Shown in pieces: positions 16,959-25,336 of a stretch of DNA of 54,011 nucleotides. The translations under genes and the position numbers were made by a program. Under the pieces are notes generated by a model that saw only the letters and a program-made list of their open reading frames with translations, was not told the DNA's origin and made no database searches. The stretch's first letter is position 1. Each line of letters starts with the position of its first letter. This DNA comes from an uncultured SAR86 cluster bacterium (GTDB lineage: Bacteria; Pseudomonadota; Gammaproteobacteria; Magnimaribacterales; AG-339-G14). The stretch is from assembly GCA_902595715.1 (NCBI GenBank), contig CACJRI010000010.1:1-54011 (forward strand), in the 5' to 3' direction.

Positions 16959-17519
16959 CTAAATCCACTCTGTAACGAATTCAGAGGTATTCATTTCAGG
17001 AATTTTTTTTTGTTTTCCTGAAGCAGTTCCTACATAGAGATAGCCAATTACCTTTTGATTATCATTTAGCTTGAGATATTTTTGAATTTTTTCATTTAGT
17101 GCAAATACTCCGGTTCTCCACATGCCTGCAAAATTCAGAGCATTTAAGGCAAGCAATATATTTTCTGCAGCTGCAGCAGTTGAAAGCATTTGTTCAATTT
17201 CAGGAACTTTGGGGTGAATTTTTATTTCAGAAATTAAGATAATTATCATTGGTGCGCGAAAAGGGGCCTCTTTATATTTTTGCAAAGTCGCATCTGAGAC
17301 GCCTTCAATATTTTCCTTCGCATAATCTACAAAAACTGCTGAAAGTTTTTCCAAGCCCTGGCCAGTGACCTGAATAAATCTTGATGGTCTTTGCCAAGCA
17401 TGATCAGGAGCTCTAAGTGCTGCTTGATAAACAATCTCCATCTCCTCTTTGGAAGGGTGAGGTTTAGAGAGCTCTCTGGGAGAGTTTCTATTTAGTATGT
17501 TTTTTAGCGCTTCATTCAT
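16959..17519 (-). CDS. Nitroreductase-family flavoprotein (YdjA-like)
   Basis: A 186-residue FMN-dependent oxidoreductase of the compact nitroreductase family. The FMN-binding start (NRNSPRELSKPHP), the AALRAPDHAWQRPSRF segment (about residues 33-48), the STAAAAENILLALNALNFAGMWRTG helix region and the late GYLYVGTASG strand all match the YdjA/TdsD group. These homodimers transfer electrons from NAD(P)H to nitro, enone or other small acceptors. Physiological substrates are unknown in general. It sits 6 bases after a membrane-protein gene and 7 before the hydrolase gene. Confidence 0.9.
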   Translation of the reverse strand: MNEALKNILNRNSPRELSKPHPSKEEMEIVYQAALRAPDHAWQRPSRFIQVTGQGLEKLSAVFVDYAKENIEGVSDATLQKYKEAPFRAPMIIILISEIKIHPKVPEIEQMLSTAAAAENILLALNALNFAGMWRTGVFALNEKIQKYLKLNDNQKVIGYLYVGTASGKQKKIPEMNTSEFVTEWI

Positions 17520-17525
17520 TTAAGC

Positions 17526-18125
17526 TTAATCGTCTTTATATCCAATCATCTTATCCCAAACTTTAATTCGATCTTCTGAAATACCAGCCTCGATGACATC
17601 ATCGCGGAATCTTTTATAGGTGTATGGATATATAATTTTTTTAGTGTTGAGGAGAAATACTGCTATTCCCCAAATATTAAATAAAATACAAATGATCAAA
17701 ATCTCTATTCTTACAAGATCAGCAAATAATAAAAACATAATTATAGAAAGATAAGTCTCTGGCTTAGTAAGAAGCATGGCTACTGCCATTTTTCCAGGCG
17801 GCAAAACCATCCATAAAAGCATCATGATTAATGCGAGGCCAATAAATAAAAGTTCAATTTCAAATCTAGATACAACTCCTTCTAAAATACCATTTAAAGC
17901 AATGAAACCTAAAAAGAAACAAACAATTGCATGAAATTTATGTTGCATCTTATCTTCCATGAACAAATAGTGATTTAATTTGCCATTAAGATTTGTCCAT
18001 GATGGAAGTTTTCTGAAGAAGTCATCAAATATTTCAAATATCCCTAAGCCTAAATAAACTATTGCTTCTACCCAGAGAACAATTTTTAGTGCAAGAGTAA
18101 GTTCAAAAAGCTCTGTGGAATTCAT
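17526..18125 (-). CDS. Polytopic membrane protein of unknown function
   Basis: A 199-residue protein with about five hydrophobic helices (roughly residues 8-32, 62-82, 88-107, 112-133 and 138-158) and a charged C-terminal domain of about 40 residues (KIIYPYTYKRFRDDVIEAGISEDRIKVWDKMIGYKDD in outline). I do not recognise a family. The central helices carry Met and Leu runs typical of membrane scaffolds rather than transporters. It heads the minus-strand run nitroreductase, hydrolase, methyltransferase. The 70 bases upstream of it hold no gene. Confidence 0.65.
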   Translation of the reverse strand: MNSTELFELTLALKIVLWVEAIVYLGLGIFEIFDDFFRKLPSWTNLNGKLNHYLFMEDKMQHKFHAIVCFFLGFIALNGILEGVVSRFEIELLFIGLALIMMLLWMVLPPGKMAVAMLLTKPETYLSIIMFLLFADLVRIEILIICILFNIWGIAVFLLNTKKIIYPYTYKRFRDDVIEAGISEDRIKVWDKMIGYKDD

Positions 18126-18195
18126 TTATTTTAAAATGACTAATGTTGCAAAGAGCTCAAGAGCTTTTTTACTAAGCAAGCAATCCTTTTGGTTA

Positions 18196-20103
18196 TTAAT
18201 TAAAATTATTACTATTAAGTTCAAGACCTTGAAGATCGCCTTTGTCACGCCACTTTTTCATCAATTTAAAAAAGTTTAATGCTCCACCACCATAGGGGTT
18301 GTTTTGAGGAGCTTGCATAGGCTTTCCTTCGTTGTTGTAGTAACCTGGCGTACAACTTTCTTGAAAGCTCAGCATATCTCTTGAATTGTCTATGATGGTT
18401 TTCACCCAATTTGCTTCTCCTTCTTTAGAAGCTTCCACCAGAGTCATATTCTTTTCTTTCATGGTTTTCAGAATATAGGCCAAATGAATGCTTTGCTCGT
18501 CTAAAGAGTGAGTATAGTTTGCGGTGAAGCCACCTTGCTGAGGACCAAAGAAAAAACTGTTTGGAAAACCTCTGCTGTGCATACCATGCATAGTGGAAAG
18601 ACCATCTTTCCATTTATCCATTATTGAGAGACCTTCTCTTCCATAAATCTCATAACCACTTCTTCTGGTGTAGTCAGTACCCACCTCAAAACCTGTAGCA
18701 AATATGATGCAATCTACTTCGTACTCTTTGCCGTCGAAGAAAATACCTTTTTCTGTGATTTTATCTAAACCCTTGCCTTGAGTGTCTACCAAAGTCACAT
18801 TTTCACGATTGTAAGTATCTAAATATTCATCGTGAAAACATGGACGTTTACAAAACTGTCGATAGTAGGGCTTCAAAGATTCTGCAACATTTGGATCCTT
18901 TACTATTTCTTCAGCTCTTGCTCTGATTTGTTCCATCTTCGCAAAATCTACCATTTCTACTTTATTTGAAATATTTTCCTTTCCGACAAAATTCATAAAT
19001 TTATCCGCCATATATGGCTTGAGACCTTTTTTATAAAAATCTTTATTAAATGGCGCAAGTAGTGCCCATGAAGCCATTCTAAGTTTAGATGGTCCTGATG
19101 ACCTGAATGCTGCCAATATGGTTCTAAAAATTTCAGTCCAACCATCATTTACTAAATCTTCTCCACTGAATTCTCCTGCTAAAAATCCTTCAAAGTTAGC
19201 TCTTCTTTTTTCGTGCCACCCAGGCTTCATAGAATTGAACCAGTCTTCATCGGTTTCTCTATTTGCTCTTACATCAATCGACGAAGGAGTTCTTTGAAAA
19301 ACATAAAGCTCTTTTGCAGATGCGCCTAAATGCGGAATGCACTGCACAGCGGTTGCTCCTGTACCAATGATAGCTACTCTTTTATCCGAAAGATTTTTAA
19401 GATCTCCATGAGAAGACCCTCCGGTGTATTCATAGTCCCAACGACTTGTATGAAAAGTATGGCCTTTATAATCATTAATTCCATCTATTGCAGGAAGTTT
19501 AGGTCTATTCAAAGGTCCATTTGAATGAACCACAAAATTTGCAGTTATTTCGTCCCCTTTATTGGTTTTGATTGTCCATAATCCAGATTCATCCGACCAC
19601 TTTGTTTCTGTAACTTCAGTCTGCAAAATTGAGTTTTCATAAAGATTGAACTTTTCAGCAATAACCCCACAGTACTCAAGAGTCTCGGGAGCGTTGGTAT
19701 ATTTTCTTTTTGGGATAAATCCAGTTTCTTCAAGCAAAGGGAAATAAATATAAGATTCAATGTCACATGAAGCACCGGGATATCTATTCCAATACCAAGT
19801 TCCTCCGAAATCCCCGCCTTTTTCAATTATTTTAAAATCATCAAATCCTGCTTCTCTTATTCTCGCAGCAGCAAGCATTCCACCAAAACCGCCGCCAATA
19901 ATTGCAATTTCAGTATGCTGTTTTAAAGGCTCCCTGTTGGTTTTTTCTTCAACGTATGGATCTTCAACAAAATATGAGAAGTCTCCTTTTACTTCCTTAT
20001 ATTGTTCGTTGCCATCAGGTCGAAGACGTTTATCCCTTTCCTCTCTATACTTTTGTCGAAGTTTTTCTGGATCAAAATCTAATTTTTCTATATTTGCTAC
20101 CAT
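18196..20103 (-). CDS. Flavin-dependent Baeyer-Villiger-type monooxygenase
   Basis: A 635-residue FAD/NADPH monooxygenase of the type I Baeyer-Villiger (cyclohexanone/steroid monooxygenase) group, which inserts oxygen next to a ketone to give an ester or lactone. The FAD Rossmann motif is GGGFGG (residues 70-75), followed by GGTWYWNRYPGASCD (100-114). The BVMO fingerprint is at 212-223 (YKGHTFHTSRWD), and the NADPH Rossmann motif GTGATA is at 247-252. A late ATGFEVGTDY motif is also typical. The N-terminal extension of about 60 residues and the C-terminal region rich in Gly and Gln resemble long BVMOs acting on bulky ketones. It is the last gene of a run with AGMO-like, VOC and TauD-type genes. 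Confidence 0.9.
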   Translation of the reverse strand: MVANIEKLDFDPEKLRQKYREERDKRLRPDGNEQYKEVKGDFSYFVEDPYVEEKTNREPLKQHTEIAIIGGGFGGMLAAARIREAGFDDFKIIEKGGDFGGTWYWNRYPGASCDIESYIYFPLLEETGFIPKRKYTNAPETLEYCGVIAEKFNLYENSILQTEVTETKWSDESGLWTIKTNKGDEITANFVVHSNGPLNRPKLPAIDGINDYKGHTFHTSRWDYEYTGGSSHGDLKNLSDKRVAIIGTGATAVQCIPHLGASAKELYVFQRTPSSIDVRANRETDEDWFNSMKPGWHEKRRANFEGFLAGEFSGEDLVNDGWTEIFRTILAAFRSSGPSKLRMASWALLAPFNKDFYKKGLKPYMADKFMNFVGKENISNKVEMVDFAKMEQIRARAEEIVKDPNVAESLKPYYRQFCKRPCFHDEYLDTYNRENVTLVDTQGKGLDKITEKGIFFDGKEYEVDCIIFATGFEVGTDYTRRSGYEIYGREGLSIMDKWKDGLSTMHGMHSRGFPNSFFFGPQQGGFTANYTHSLDEQSIHLAYILKTMKEKNMTLVEASKEGEANWVKTIIDNSRDMLSFQESCTPGYYNNEGKPMQAPQNNPYGGGALNFFKLMKKWRDKGDLQGLELNSNNFN

Positions 20104-20148
20104 ATTGAATTACCTTAATAAATTTAAAAAAAATATAACTTATGACAG

Positions 20149-21378
20149 TCAACGCGTCAAAAGATTATTTTTCTGAAAAGAGATATTTAACAATAAGATA
20201 AAGAAAAAGTTTATAAGCAAGTATATTGCTAAGGGCAAAATGAATTTGTCTATTTCAGGAAAGAAAAAAGAAGCTATGAAAATTCCTATAAAGAATACTA
20301 TTCTTAGCGTGTCTGCAAATAAAGCCTTCTTACAATCTAACCACAAAGATACACAATAAGCTGTTGAAACCATTGCTAAAGCAACAACTATGCCTTGAGC
20401 TAGATTCATTTCACCCAATTCAATAAAAATTGTACTAAGAAGAGAAACAAACATTAGCTGGAAAAAAGCATAGACTTTGGAAACAAAAGTAGAGTCGGGA
20501 TTGTATTTTTCAAAATTTTGAACATCAAAGTTAGTTTTGGGAGATAAGTGTTCTGAGTCACTAGGAATCCACCTAGTCGGCGCAACCAATACATAAAACT
20601 TATCCTTTAAATTCTTTGTGTGAAAGATCTCTTTAAACATCTTCACGTAAATATGAAAATTTGCCCAAACAGGATTGAAAGTTTTAAGAGGACCTCTTAT
20701 GCCATAAATACAAGTGACTTCGTCTTCTTCCTCTTTAAAAGTTCCAAATAATCTGTCCCAAATAATAAATACTCCGCCATAATTTTTATCTATGTATTCC
20801 TCGTTTTGAGCGTGATGAACTCTGTGGTTGGATGGAGAAACAAAAAATAACTCAAACCAACCTAATTTGGGAACATGTTCTGTGTGAACCCAAAATTGAT
20901 AAATCAAATTAATGGAAGCTACAGAAACAAAAACATATGAGGGTACGCCGATAATAAAAAGTGGGATATAAAATACCCAGGTGAGAAAGAAGCCTGTACC
21001 TGTTTGTCTTAATGCTGTAGATAAATTGTAATCCTCACTTTGATGATGGGCTACGTGAGATGCCCAAAAAATTTGTCTTTCATGACTAATTCTATGAAAC
21101 CAGTAATAAAAAAAGTCATATGCAACAAAGGCAATGACCCAAGTCAGAATTGAACTTGAATCCCATCTAGGCAAAGAGAAATAGGTTTCTACAAAGAAAA
21201 AAACCGCTCCTCCTAAACCTATTTTCAATGCTGAACTAGTTGACCGAAGAGCTCCCATAAACATGCTAGACAAAGCATCATTGGCTCGATAAGTATTTTT
21301 ATTTTTTAGCCATCCATAGCAAAGCTCTACTAGAATAGCCAATAAAAAAAACGGAACTGCATATGGAACATAATCCAT
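20149..21378 (-). CDS. Fatty acid hydroxylase superfamily protein resembling alkylglycerol monooxygenase
   Basis: A 409-residue membrane di-iron oxygenase. The histidine boxes are H95..H99 (HRISH), H108..HH111-112 (HVAHH), H165..H168 (HTEH) and H185..HH188-189 (HRVHH). The wording around them (HRISHE..WASHVAHH, EDYNLSTALRQ, IYQFWVHTE, NEEYIDKNY, IIWDRLFGTF) is strikingly like animal TMEM195/AGMO, which cleaves ether lipids with tetrahydrobiopterin. Several membrane helices flank the boxes, with an extra helical C-terminal domain from about residue 300. Family membership is firm. The substrate (ether lipid, sterol-like or fatty alcohol) is inference. A shorter paralogue lies at 29265. It is 5 bases from the VOC gene, in one operon. 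Confidence 0.88.
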   Translation of the reverse strand: MDYVPYAVPFFLLAILVELCYGWLKNKNTYRANDALSSMFMGALRSTSSALKIGLGGAVFFFVETYFSLPRWDSSSILTWVIAFVAYDFFYYWFHRISHERQIFWASHVAHHQSEDYNLSTALRQTGTGFFLTWVFYIPLFIIGVPSYVFVSVASINLIYQFWVHTEHVPKLGWFELFFVSPSNHRVHHAQNEEYIDKNYGGVFIIWDRLFGTFKEEEDEVTCIYGIRGPLKTFNPVWANFHIYVKMFKEIFHTKNLKDKFYVLVAPTRWIPSDSEHLSPKTNFDVQNFEKYNPDSTFVSKVYAFFQLMFVSLLSTIFIELGEMNLAQGIVVALAMVSTAYCVSLWLDCKKALFADTLRIVFFIGIFIASFFFPEIDKFILPLAIYLLINFFFILLLNISFQKNNLLTR

Positions 21379-21383
21379 AAACT

Positions 21384-21773
21384 TTAAAGTTGTTTAATTG
21401 CGCAAAGCTTATTTCCAGAAGGATCCCTTAAATAGGCTAAATACATTTTCATACCTTCAAACTCTCTTACGCCAGGTGCGTCTTCAATAGAAACTCCTCC
21501 TGCTTCAAGGCCAGCTGCATGCCATTTGTCTCCTTGAGCTTCGTCTTCTATATTGAATCCTATAGTTGAGCCGTTGCCTGCTGTAGCAGGCTCTCCATCA
21601 ATAGGTTCTGAAATACAGAAAGTCATTCCCTCTAAAAAGTAAAAGTAGCGAGTTTGACCAGTAAGATTTGGAACCATTAAACCTGGTTTAGCACCTAGAA
21701 CTCCTAAAACACTGTCGTAAAAAATTTTAGATTCCTCTATATCATTTGCTCCGACCATAATATGACTAAACAT
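21384..21773 (-). CDS. VOC-superfamily (glyoxalase/dioxygenase fold) protein
   Basis: A 129-residue protein with the paired beta-alpha-beta-beta-beta modules of the vicinal oxygen chelate superfamily. The start FSHIMVGANDIEESKIFYDSVLG carries the first metal-ligand position (His4), and the end YLAYLRDPSGNKLCAI carries the usual late strand, where DPSGN is typical. No complete set of glyoxalase I ligands can be assigned by eye. Members act as lyases, isomerases, ring-cleaving dioxygenases or binding proteins. Its place between the TauD-type and AGMO-like genes, 5 bases from the latter, points to the same pathway. Confidence 0.88.
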   Translation of the reverse strand: MFSHIMVGANDIEESKIFYDSVLGVLGAKPGLMVPNLTGQTRYFYFLEGMTFCISEPIDGEPATAGNGSTIGFNIEDEAQGDKWHAAGLEAGGVSIEDAPGVREFEGMKMYLAYLRDPSGNKLCAIKQL

Positions 21774-21799
21774 AGCTTCTCCTGTAATTTTTTTATTTT

Positions 21800-22666
21800 T
21801 TAATAAGGTCTGTCGCCAATGACGGTAACCCTTTCAACTCTTCTTAGTTGCGGCCAATAATCTGAAACAGCGTAGTGTTGGCAAGCTCTATTATCCCAAA
21901 AAGCAATAGAATCCTTTTCCCAGACAAACCGACATTGATACTCAGGTATTGCTGCCTGTGCATAGAGAAAATTAAGCATAGCGGAAGATTCTTCCTTATC
22001 CCAGCCTTTAATATACTGAGTAAAAGCTTTGTTTACATATATAACTTTTTGCTTGGTATCTGGATGAGTTCTAATCACTGGATGTTCTGGGCAAGGAAAT
22101 TGTTTGTTTAAAGTTTCTATCTCCTCATTGCTTTTTCCATCTTGAATCAACCTTTTCCTAAAGCCGGCAAAATCATGAACTGCAATTGCCCCTTCTAACT
22201 TTTCCTTTATTTCATCAGGCAGCCCCTCGTATGCCATACACATGTCTGAAAATAAAGTATCACCCCCAACTTGAGGACCTTCAATCATTCGTAAAATGGA
22301 TCCTAAAGAAGGTATCTCTCTCCACGTTACGTCTGAATGCCAGGTATTTTCTCTGCCTTTATTTTTTTCATTATGAGTAATACATAAAACTTCTGGAAAG
22401 CCTTCTTTGTGTGGGGCAAAAGGATGAACTTCCAACTCACCAAAGTTTTTTGCAAACTTTAAGTGTTGCTCAGTAGTGAGATTTTGTTCACGAAAGAAAA
22501 TTACTTTGTAAGTTAGAAGAGCTTGATAGATTGATTTATAAGTTTTTTCATCTAGATCTTGTCGTAAATCAATGTCCAGAAGCTCTGCGCCAATGTTTGG
22601 AGACAAACGATTTATTTTGAAAGGCAAATCCAAATTTTCAAAATTTTCAAAATTAAAATTTTTCAT
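21800..22666 (-). CDS. TauD/TfdA-family Fe(II)/2-oxoglutarate dioxygenase
   Basis: A 288-residue non-heme iron oxygenase that couples 2-oxoglutarate decarboxylation to hydroxylation of a small acid (taurine, aryloxyacetate, alkylsulfate and others in the family). The iron triad is His110 and Asp112 (WHSDVTW) plus His264 (CQHYAVSDY). The 2-oxoglutarate arginine is one of Arg275-276 or Arg279 in QLRRVERV. The N-terminal NIGAELLDIDL segment is also characteristic. The substrate is unknown. It is 20 bases after the ribokinase gene and 26 before the VOC gene on the same strand. Confidence 0.93.
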   Translation of the reverse strand: MKNFNFENFENLDLPFKINRLSPNIGAELLDIDLRQDLDEKTYKSIYQALLTYKVIFFREQNLTTEQHLKFAKNFGELEVHPFAPHKEGFPEVLCITHNEKNKGRENTWHSDVTWREIPSLGSILRMIEGPQVGGDTLFSDMCMAYEGLPDEIKEKLEGAIAVHDFAGFRKRLIQDGKSNEEIETLNKQFPCPEHPVIRTHPDTKQKVIYVNKAFTQYIKGWDKEESSAMLNFLYAQAAIPEYQCRFVWEKDSIAFWDNRACQHYAVSDYWPQLRRVERVTVIGDRPY

Positions 22667-22686
22667 GTAAATGTAGATTAAAAAAT

Positions 22687-23592
22687 TTACAGGTTATTTA
22701 CAACCTCATCGTAGGATGGCATTGATTTAGCAGCGCCTTTTTTGGTCACAGATAATGATGCCGCAGAATTTGCAAATTTAACTGCAGAAAATATATCTGG
22801 ATTTTTAGAAAAAGAAAATCCTAAGGCGCCTACGAAACAATCTCCTGCGCCAACTGTATCAATAGCTTTAACTTTTTTTGATTTGTAATATTTTCTTTTT
22901 CCATTTGCATATGCAATTGCTCCTAAATCTCCTAGAGTAATGACAACATTTACATGTGAAGGAATTTTTAAAGAGGAAATATTCTTATCAATGAAATCAA
23001 TATCAACTGAGTGGCATGTCTTATTTAGAAGCCCTAAAAATTCAGTCTCATTGACTACTAAAATATCTGTTTGCTCCAATAATAATTTTGATGGTTCTTT
23101 GTATGGAGCTAAATTGAGTATTGTTAAACAATTGTTTTGTTTCGCACGCCTGAATAAATCTGAAGTCTCAACTTCTTCCAACTCCATCGTGCCAATTACA
23201 ATTAAGCAAGCTTCTAATTCCTTATTACTGACTTGTTTACTTTTGGAAATCTTATTAGCGCCTGAAAAAGCCACGACTTCATTTCTGCCATCTTCTAATA
23301 CGTTAATCAACGCAACGCCAGATTTTCCTTTCTTCTTTCTCAAGTTCTTAATATTTACTTTTTCTCTTTCGATCAAAGACTCTAGGTCTTGGCCAAATAA
23401 ATCTTTACCAACGGTACCAACAAAACTTACCTGTGCGCCTAGTCTCGCCAAAGCTACTGCTTGATTAGCTCCTTTTCCTCCCAAAAAGAATTCCATTGAG
23501 TTTGCCTCAATTGTTTCGCCTTCTTCAGGTGATCTGGGAAGATAAGCAAAAAGATCCATATTTATGCCGCCAAAAACAATAAAGTCAGACAT
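22687..23592 (-). CDS. Ribokinase-like PfkB-family sugar kinase
   Basis: A 301-residue carbohydrate kinase. The N-terminal PfkB signature with GGKGANQAVALARLG (about residues 38-52) and the C-terminal signature DTVGAGDCFVGAL, containing the catalytic Asp, are complete. The fold and motifs are closest to ribokinase (D-ribose to ribose 5-phosphate), although related nucleoside kinases share them. The gene starts 3 bases after an ADP-ribosylglycohydrolase-family gene. That pairing makes salvage of ribose freed from ADP-ribose or nucleosides a sensible guess. No ribose transporter is nearby. Confidence 0.85.
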   Translation of the reverse strand: MSDFIVFGGINMDLFAYLPRSPEEGETIEANSMEFFLGGKGANQAVALARLGAQVSFVGTVGKDLFGQDLESLIEREKVNIKNLRKKKGKSGVALINVLEDGRNEVVAFSGANKISKSKQVSNKELEACLIVIGTMELEEVETSDLFRRAKQNNCLTILNLAPYKEPSKLLLEQTDILVVNETEFLGLLNKTCHSVDIDFIDKNISSLKIPSHVNVVITLGDLGAIAYANGKRKYYKSKKVKAIDTVGAGDCFVGALGFSFSKNPDIFSAVKFANSAASLSVTKKGAAKSMPSYDEVVNNL

Positions 23593-23595
23593 TTT

Positions 23596-24657
23596 TTATG
23601 ATTTTTTTAATTGCGAACTTATATTTTCTCGAAGATTATCTGTTCTTTGAATGAGGTTTTCTAAACTTAATTCTCCTATACCAGAAATGGCAGTGTTTAC
23701 TTTTCCATTCCAAGGATCGGTCCACTTTGATGGAATCTCACCATTAGCAAGACCAAACAATCCACCAACAGTTGCTCCATTGCAATCGGTATCCCATCCC
23801 GCTGTAACTGCTTCGCCTACTGCTTCATCAAAAGAATCTTGAAAACTTAAAAAAGCCCAAACAACGATGGCTAAATTATTAAGGCTATGGACTGGGGAAA
23901 GATCTTTATATTTATCTATGATTTTGTTGCAAGATTTGCCTATATTTTTTTTCCCTATTTCCACTGCTTTATAGGCATCTGAAGTCTTGTCTATATATTT
24001 TAGAGCTTCTTCAACCGCATCCATTCTCTTTTCGTTAACTGGTATTAAAGCTGCGAGAGCAGCAATATATGCAGAACATTCAACTGCACATCCTCTATGA
24101 GATAGGCGCGCATCTTTTCTGGCCAAATCTGCAGCTATTTCAGGATTGCCTGGCAAAACCCAACCATACATATCAATTCTTATTTGTGCTCCAATCCAAT
24201 CATTAAACTCATTATCGCTGAGAGCATCTATATCGAATTTTCTTTCCCCGCCCCACTGATAATCAAAGTTCATATTTTCTAATAACCTGATGTACGCTTC
24301 TCTTTCTGCCGTAAAAGTAGCGCCAGCTGGCAGCTTATTAATCCAAGTCCTTGCAATGTCATCTGTATCAAGTTTTAAGCCATGTTCTTCGAGCATCATT
24401 AAAGCTAAAACTGTGTAAGTGATATCATCATCTTGTTCAGCTCTATTAATTTTTCCCTTACAGCAATTAATTGATAACCCTTTTATCAAAGGATGCTCGA
24501 CATGATTTATATAATCCCTCAATGGGAAAGACTTTGCTTCTTTGAGGTAATTTTCTAAAGAGTCTTTTCCTTCCCTCATTGATAAAATTTCTATGGGTTT
24601 TCCTAGCAAACAACCTGAAATCCTTCCTTCCCAAGCTGCTTTTATTCTGTTCATCAT
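23596..24657 (-). CDS. ADP-ribosylglycohydrolase-family protein
   Basis: A 353-residue all-helical hydrolase of the DraG/ARH family, which removes ADP-ribose from proteins or small molecules with a pair of Mg ions. The N-terminal GRISGCLLGKPIE, the acidic metal patch QDDDITYT (about residues 75-82) and the late AGWDTDCNGATVGGLFG, with its two metal aspartates, are all present. The tail is shorter than in some members. The likely substrate class is an N- or O-glycoside of ADP-ribose or a nucleoside. It is cotranscribed with the ribokinase-like gene, which would consume the released sugar. Confidence 0.87.
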   Translation of the reverse strand: MMNRIKAAWEGRISGCLLGKPIEILSMREGKDSLENYLKEAKSFPLRDYINHVEHPLIKGLSINCCKGKINRAEQDDDITYTVLALMMLEEHGLKLDTDDIARTWINKLPAGATFTAEREAYIRLLENMNFDYQWGGERKFDIDALSDNEFNDWIGAQIRIDMYGWVLPGNPEIAADLARKDARLSHRGCAVECSAYIAALAALIPVNEKRMDAVEEALKYIDKTSDAYKAVEIGKKNIGKSCNKIIDKYKDLSPVHSLNNLAIVVWAFLSFQDSFDEAVGEAVTAGWDTDCNGATVGGLFGLANGEIPSKWTDPWNGKVNTAISGIGELSLENLIQRTDNLRENISSQLKKS

Positions 24658-24699
24658 TTTTTAATTTTTGATAGTTTTGAGAAAAATTTCATAAGAATT

Positions 24700-25329
24700 T
24701 TATTTTCCTCTGATTCTTTCAATTATTTGGCCAATTAGTAACAAAAATACAAACAAGGCAAATCTTAAATCGGTAATGAAAGGAGTTTCTACAGGGATGG
24801 CTATCGTCTTATCTAATGCCTCTACTTTGTATGCATGCCTTTCATCAAAAATGGGATTCAGACCGATTTCAAACAAATCTCTTCTGCTCCTGTATCTAAA
24901 TATTGCAACAATGTCCCAGTCCTCCATGCCTTGGGCGGCAACGATGTCTAGAGCAGGATTTAAAACAAAGGCAAAGAATACGGGATGAGAGGCTCTTTTA
25001 AACTGTTGTGGCCACATGTATTCCATGTAGTGCATCTGCAAATCTAATGAAGTTGCTCCTTCTCCAGTAGCTTCCATGGTTCGCGGTGATTCGTTCCTAT
25101 CTAGAAAGTTCACCATATAAAAGTCTTTGCCATCATCCTCGCTCATGAACTTGAATGCTTTTTCCCATTGCCCAGAATCTCTTCTTGCTGAATTGCTTTC
25201 TTCATAGATTTTTTTGTAGGCTTCAATTTCCTGATCTGTAAGAGGGCCAGATAGATTCGTATACCAGAGAAAAAAAACTAAATAAACGAGTCCAATGGGA
25301 AGCCAAAGTTTAATATCAAATTTCATCAC
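24700..25329 (-). CDS. DUF1330-like alpha/beta-barrel domain between two membrane helices
   Basis: A 209-residue protein with an N-terminal helix (about residues 9-27) and a C-terminal helix (about 184-204). Between them lies a domain whose strands FYMVNFLDR and EDWDIVAIFRYRSRRDLFEI, together with HAYKVEALDKT, recall the DUF1330 dimeric alpha/beta-barrel family. DUF1330 proteins are normally small and soluble, so the double membrane anchor is unusual. No catalytic residues can be named. It lies 7 bases before the FkbM-type methyltransferase gene start region in the same direction (the FkbM gene is upstream). Confidence 0.6.
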   Translation of the reverse strand: MMKFDIKLWLPIGLVYLVFFLWYTNLSGPLTDQEIEAYKKIYEESNSARRDSGQWEKAFKFMSEDDGKDFYMVNFLDRNESPRTMEATGEGATSLDLQMHYMEYMWPQQFKRASHPVFFAFVLNPALDIVAAQGMEDWDIVAIFRYRSRRDLFEIGLNPIFDERHAYKVEALDKTIAIPVETPFITDLRFALFVFLLLIGQIIERIRGK

Positions 25330-25336
25330 ATTTCTC

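Noticed and set aside
18150-18170. Hairpin AAAGAGCT-CAAG-AGCTTTTTT that looks like an intrinsic terminator on the plus strand
   Set aside because: Both neighbours are on the minus strand, where the stem has a mismatch and no following U run. No plus-strand gene is upstream for it to end. The stem is short and A+T-rich.
19760-20176. Overlapping plus-strand frames opposite the start of the Baeyer-Villiger-type gene
   Set aside because: They lie against the FAD-binding N-terminus, which is certain. Their products are Ser/Pro/Phe-rich shadows with no start signals.
22940-23464. A 174-codon open frame on the plus strand, antisense to the ribokinase-like gene
   Set aside because: The minus strand has all PfkB motifs in frame. 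The antisense frame has no recognisable domain, no ribosome site and composition of a shadow frame.
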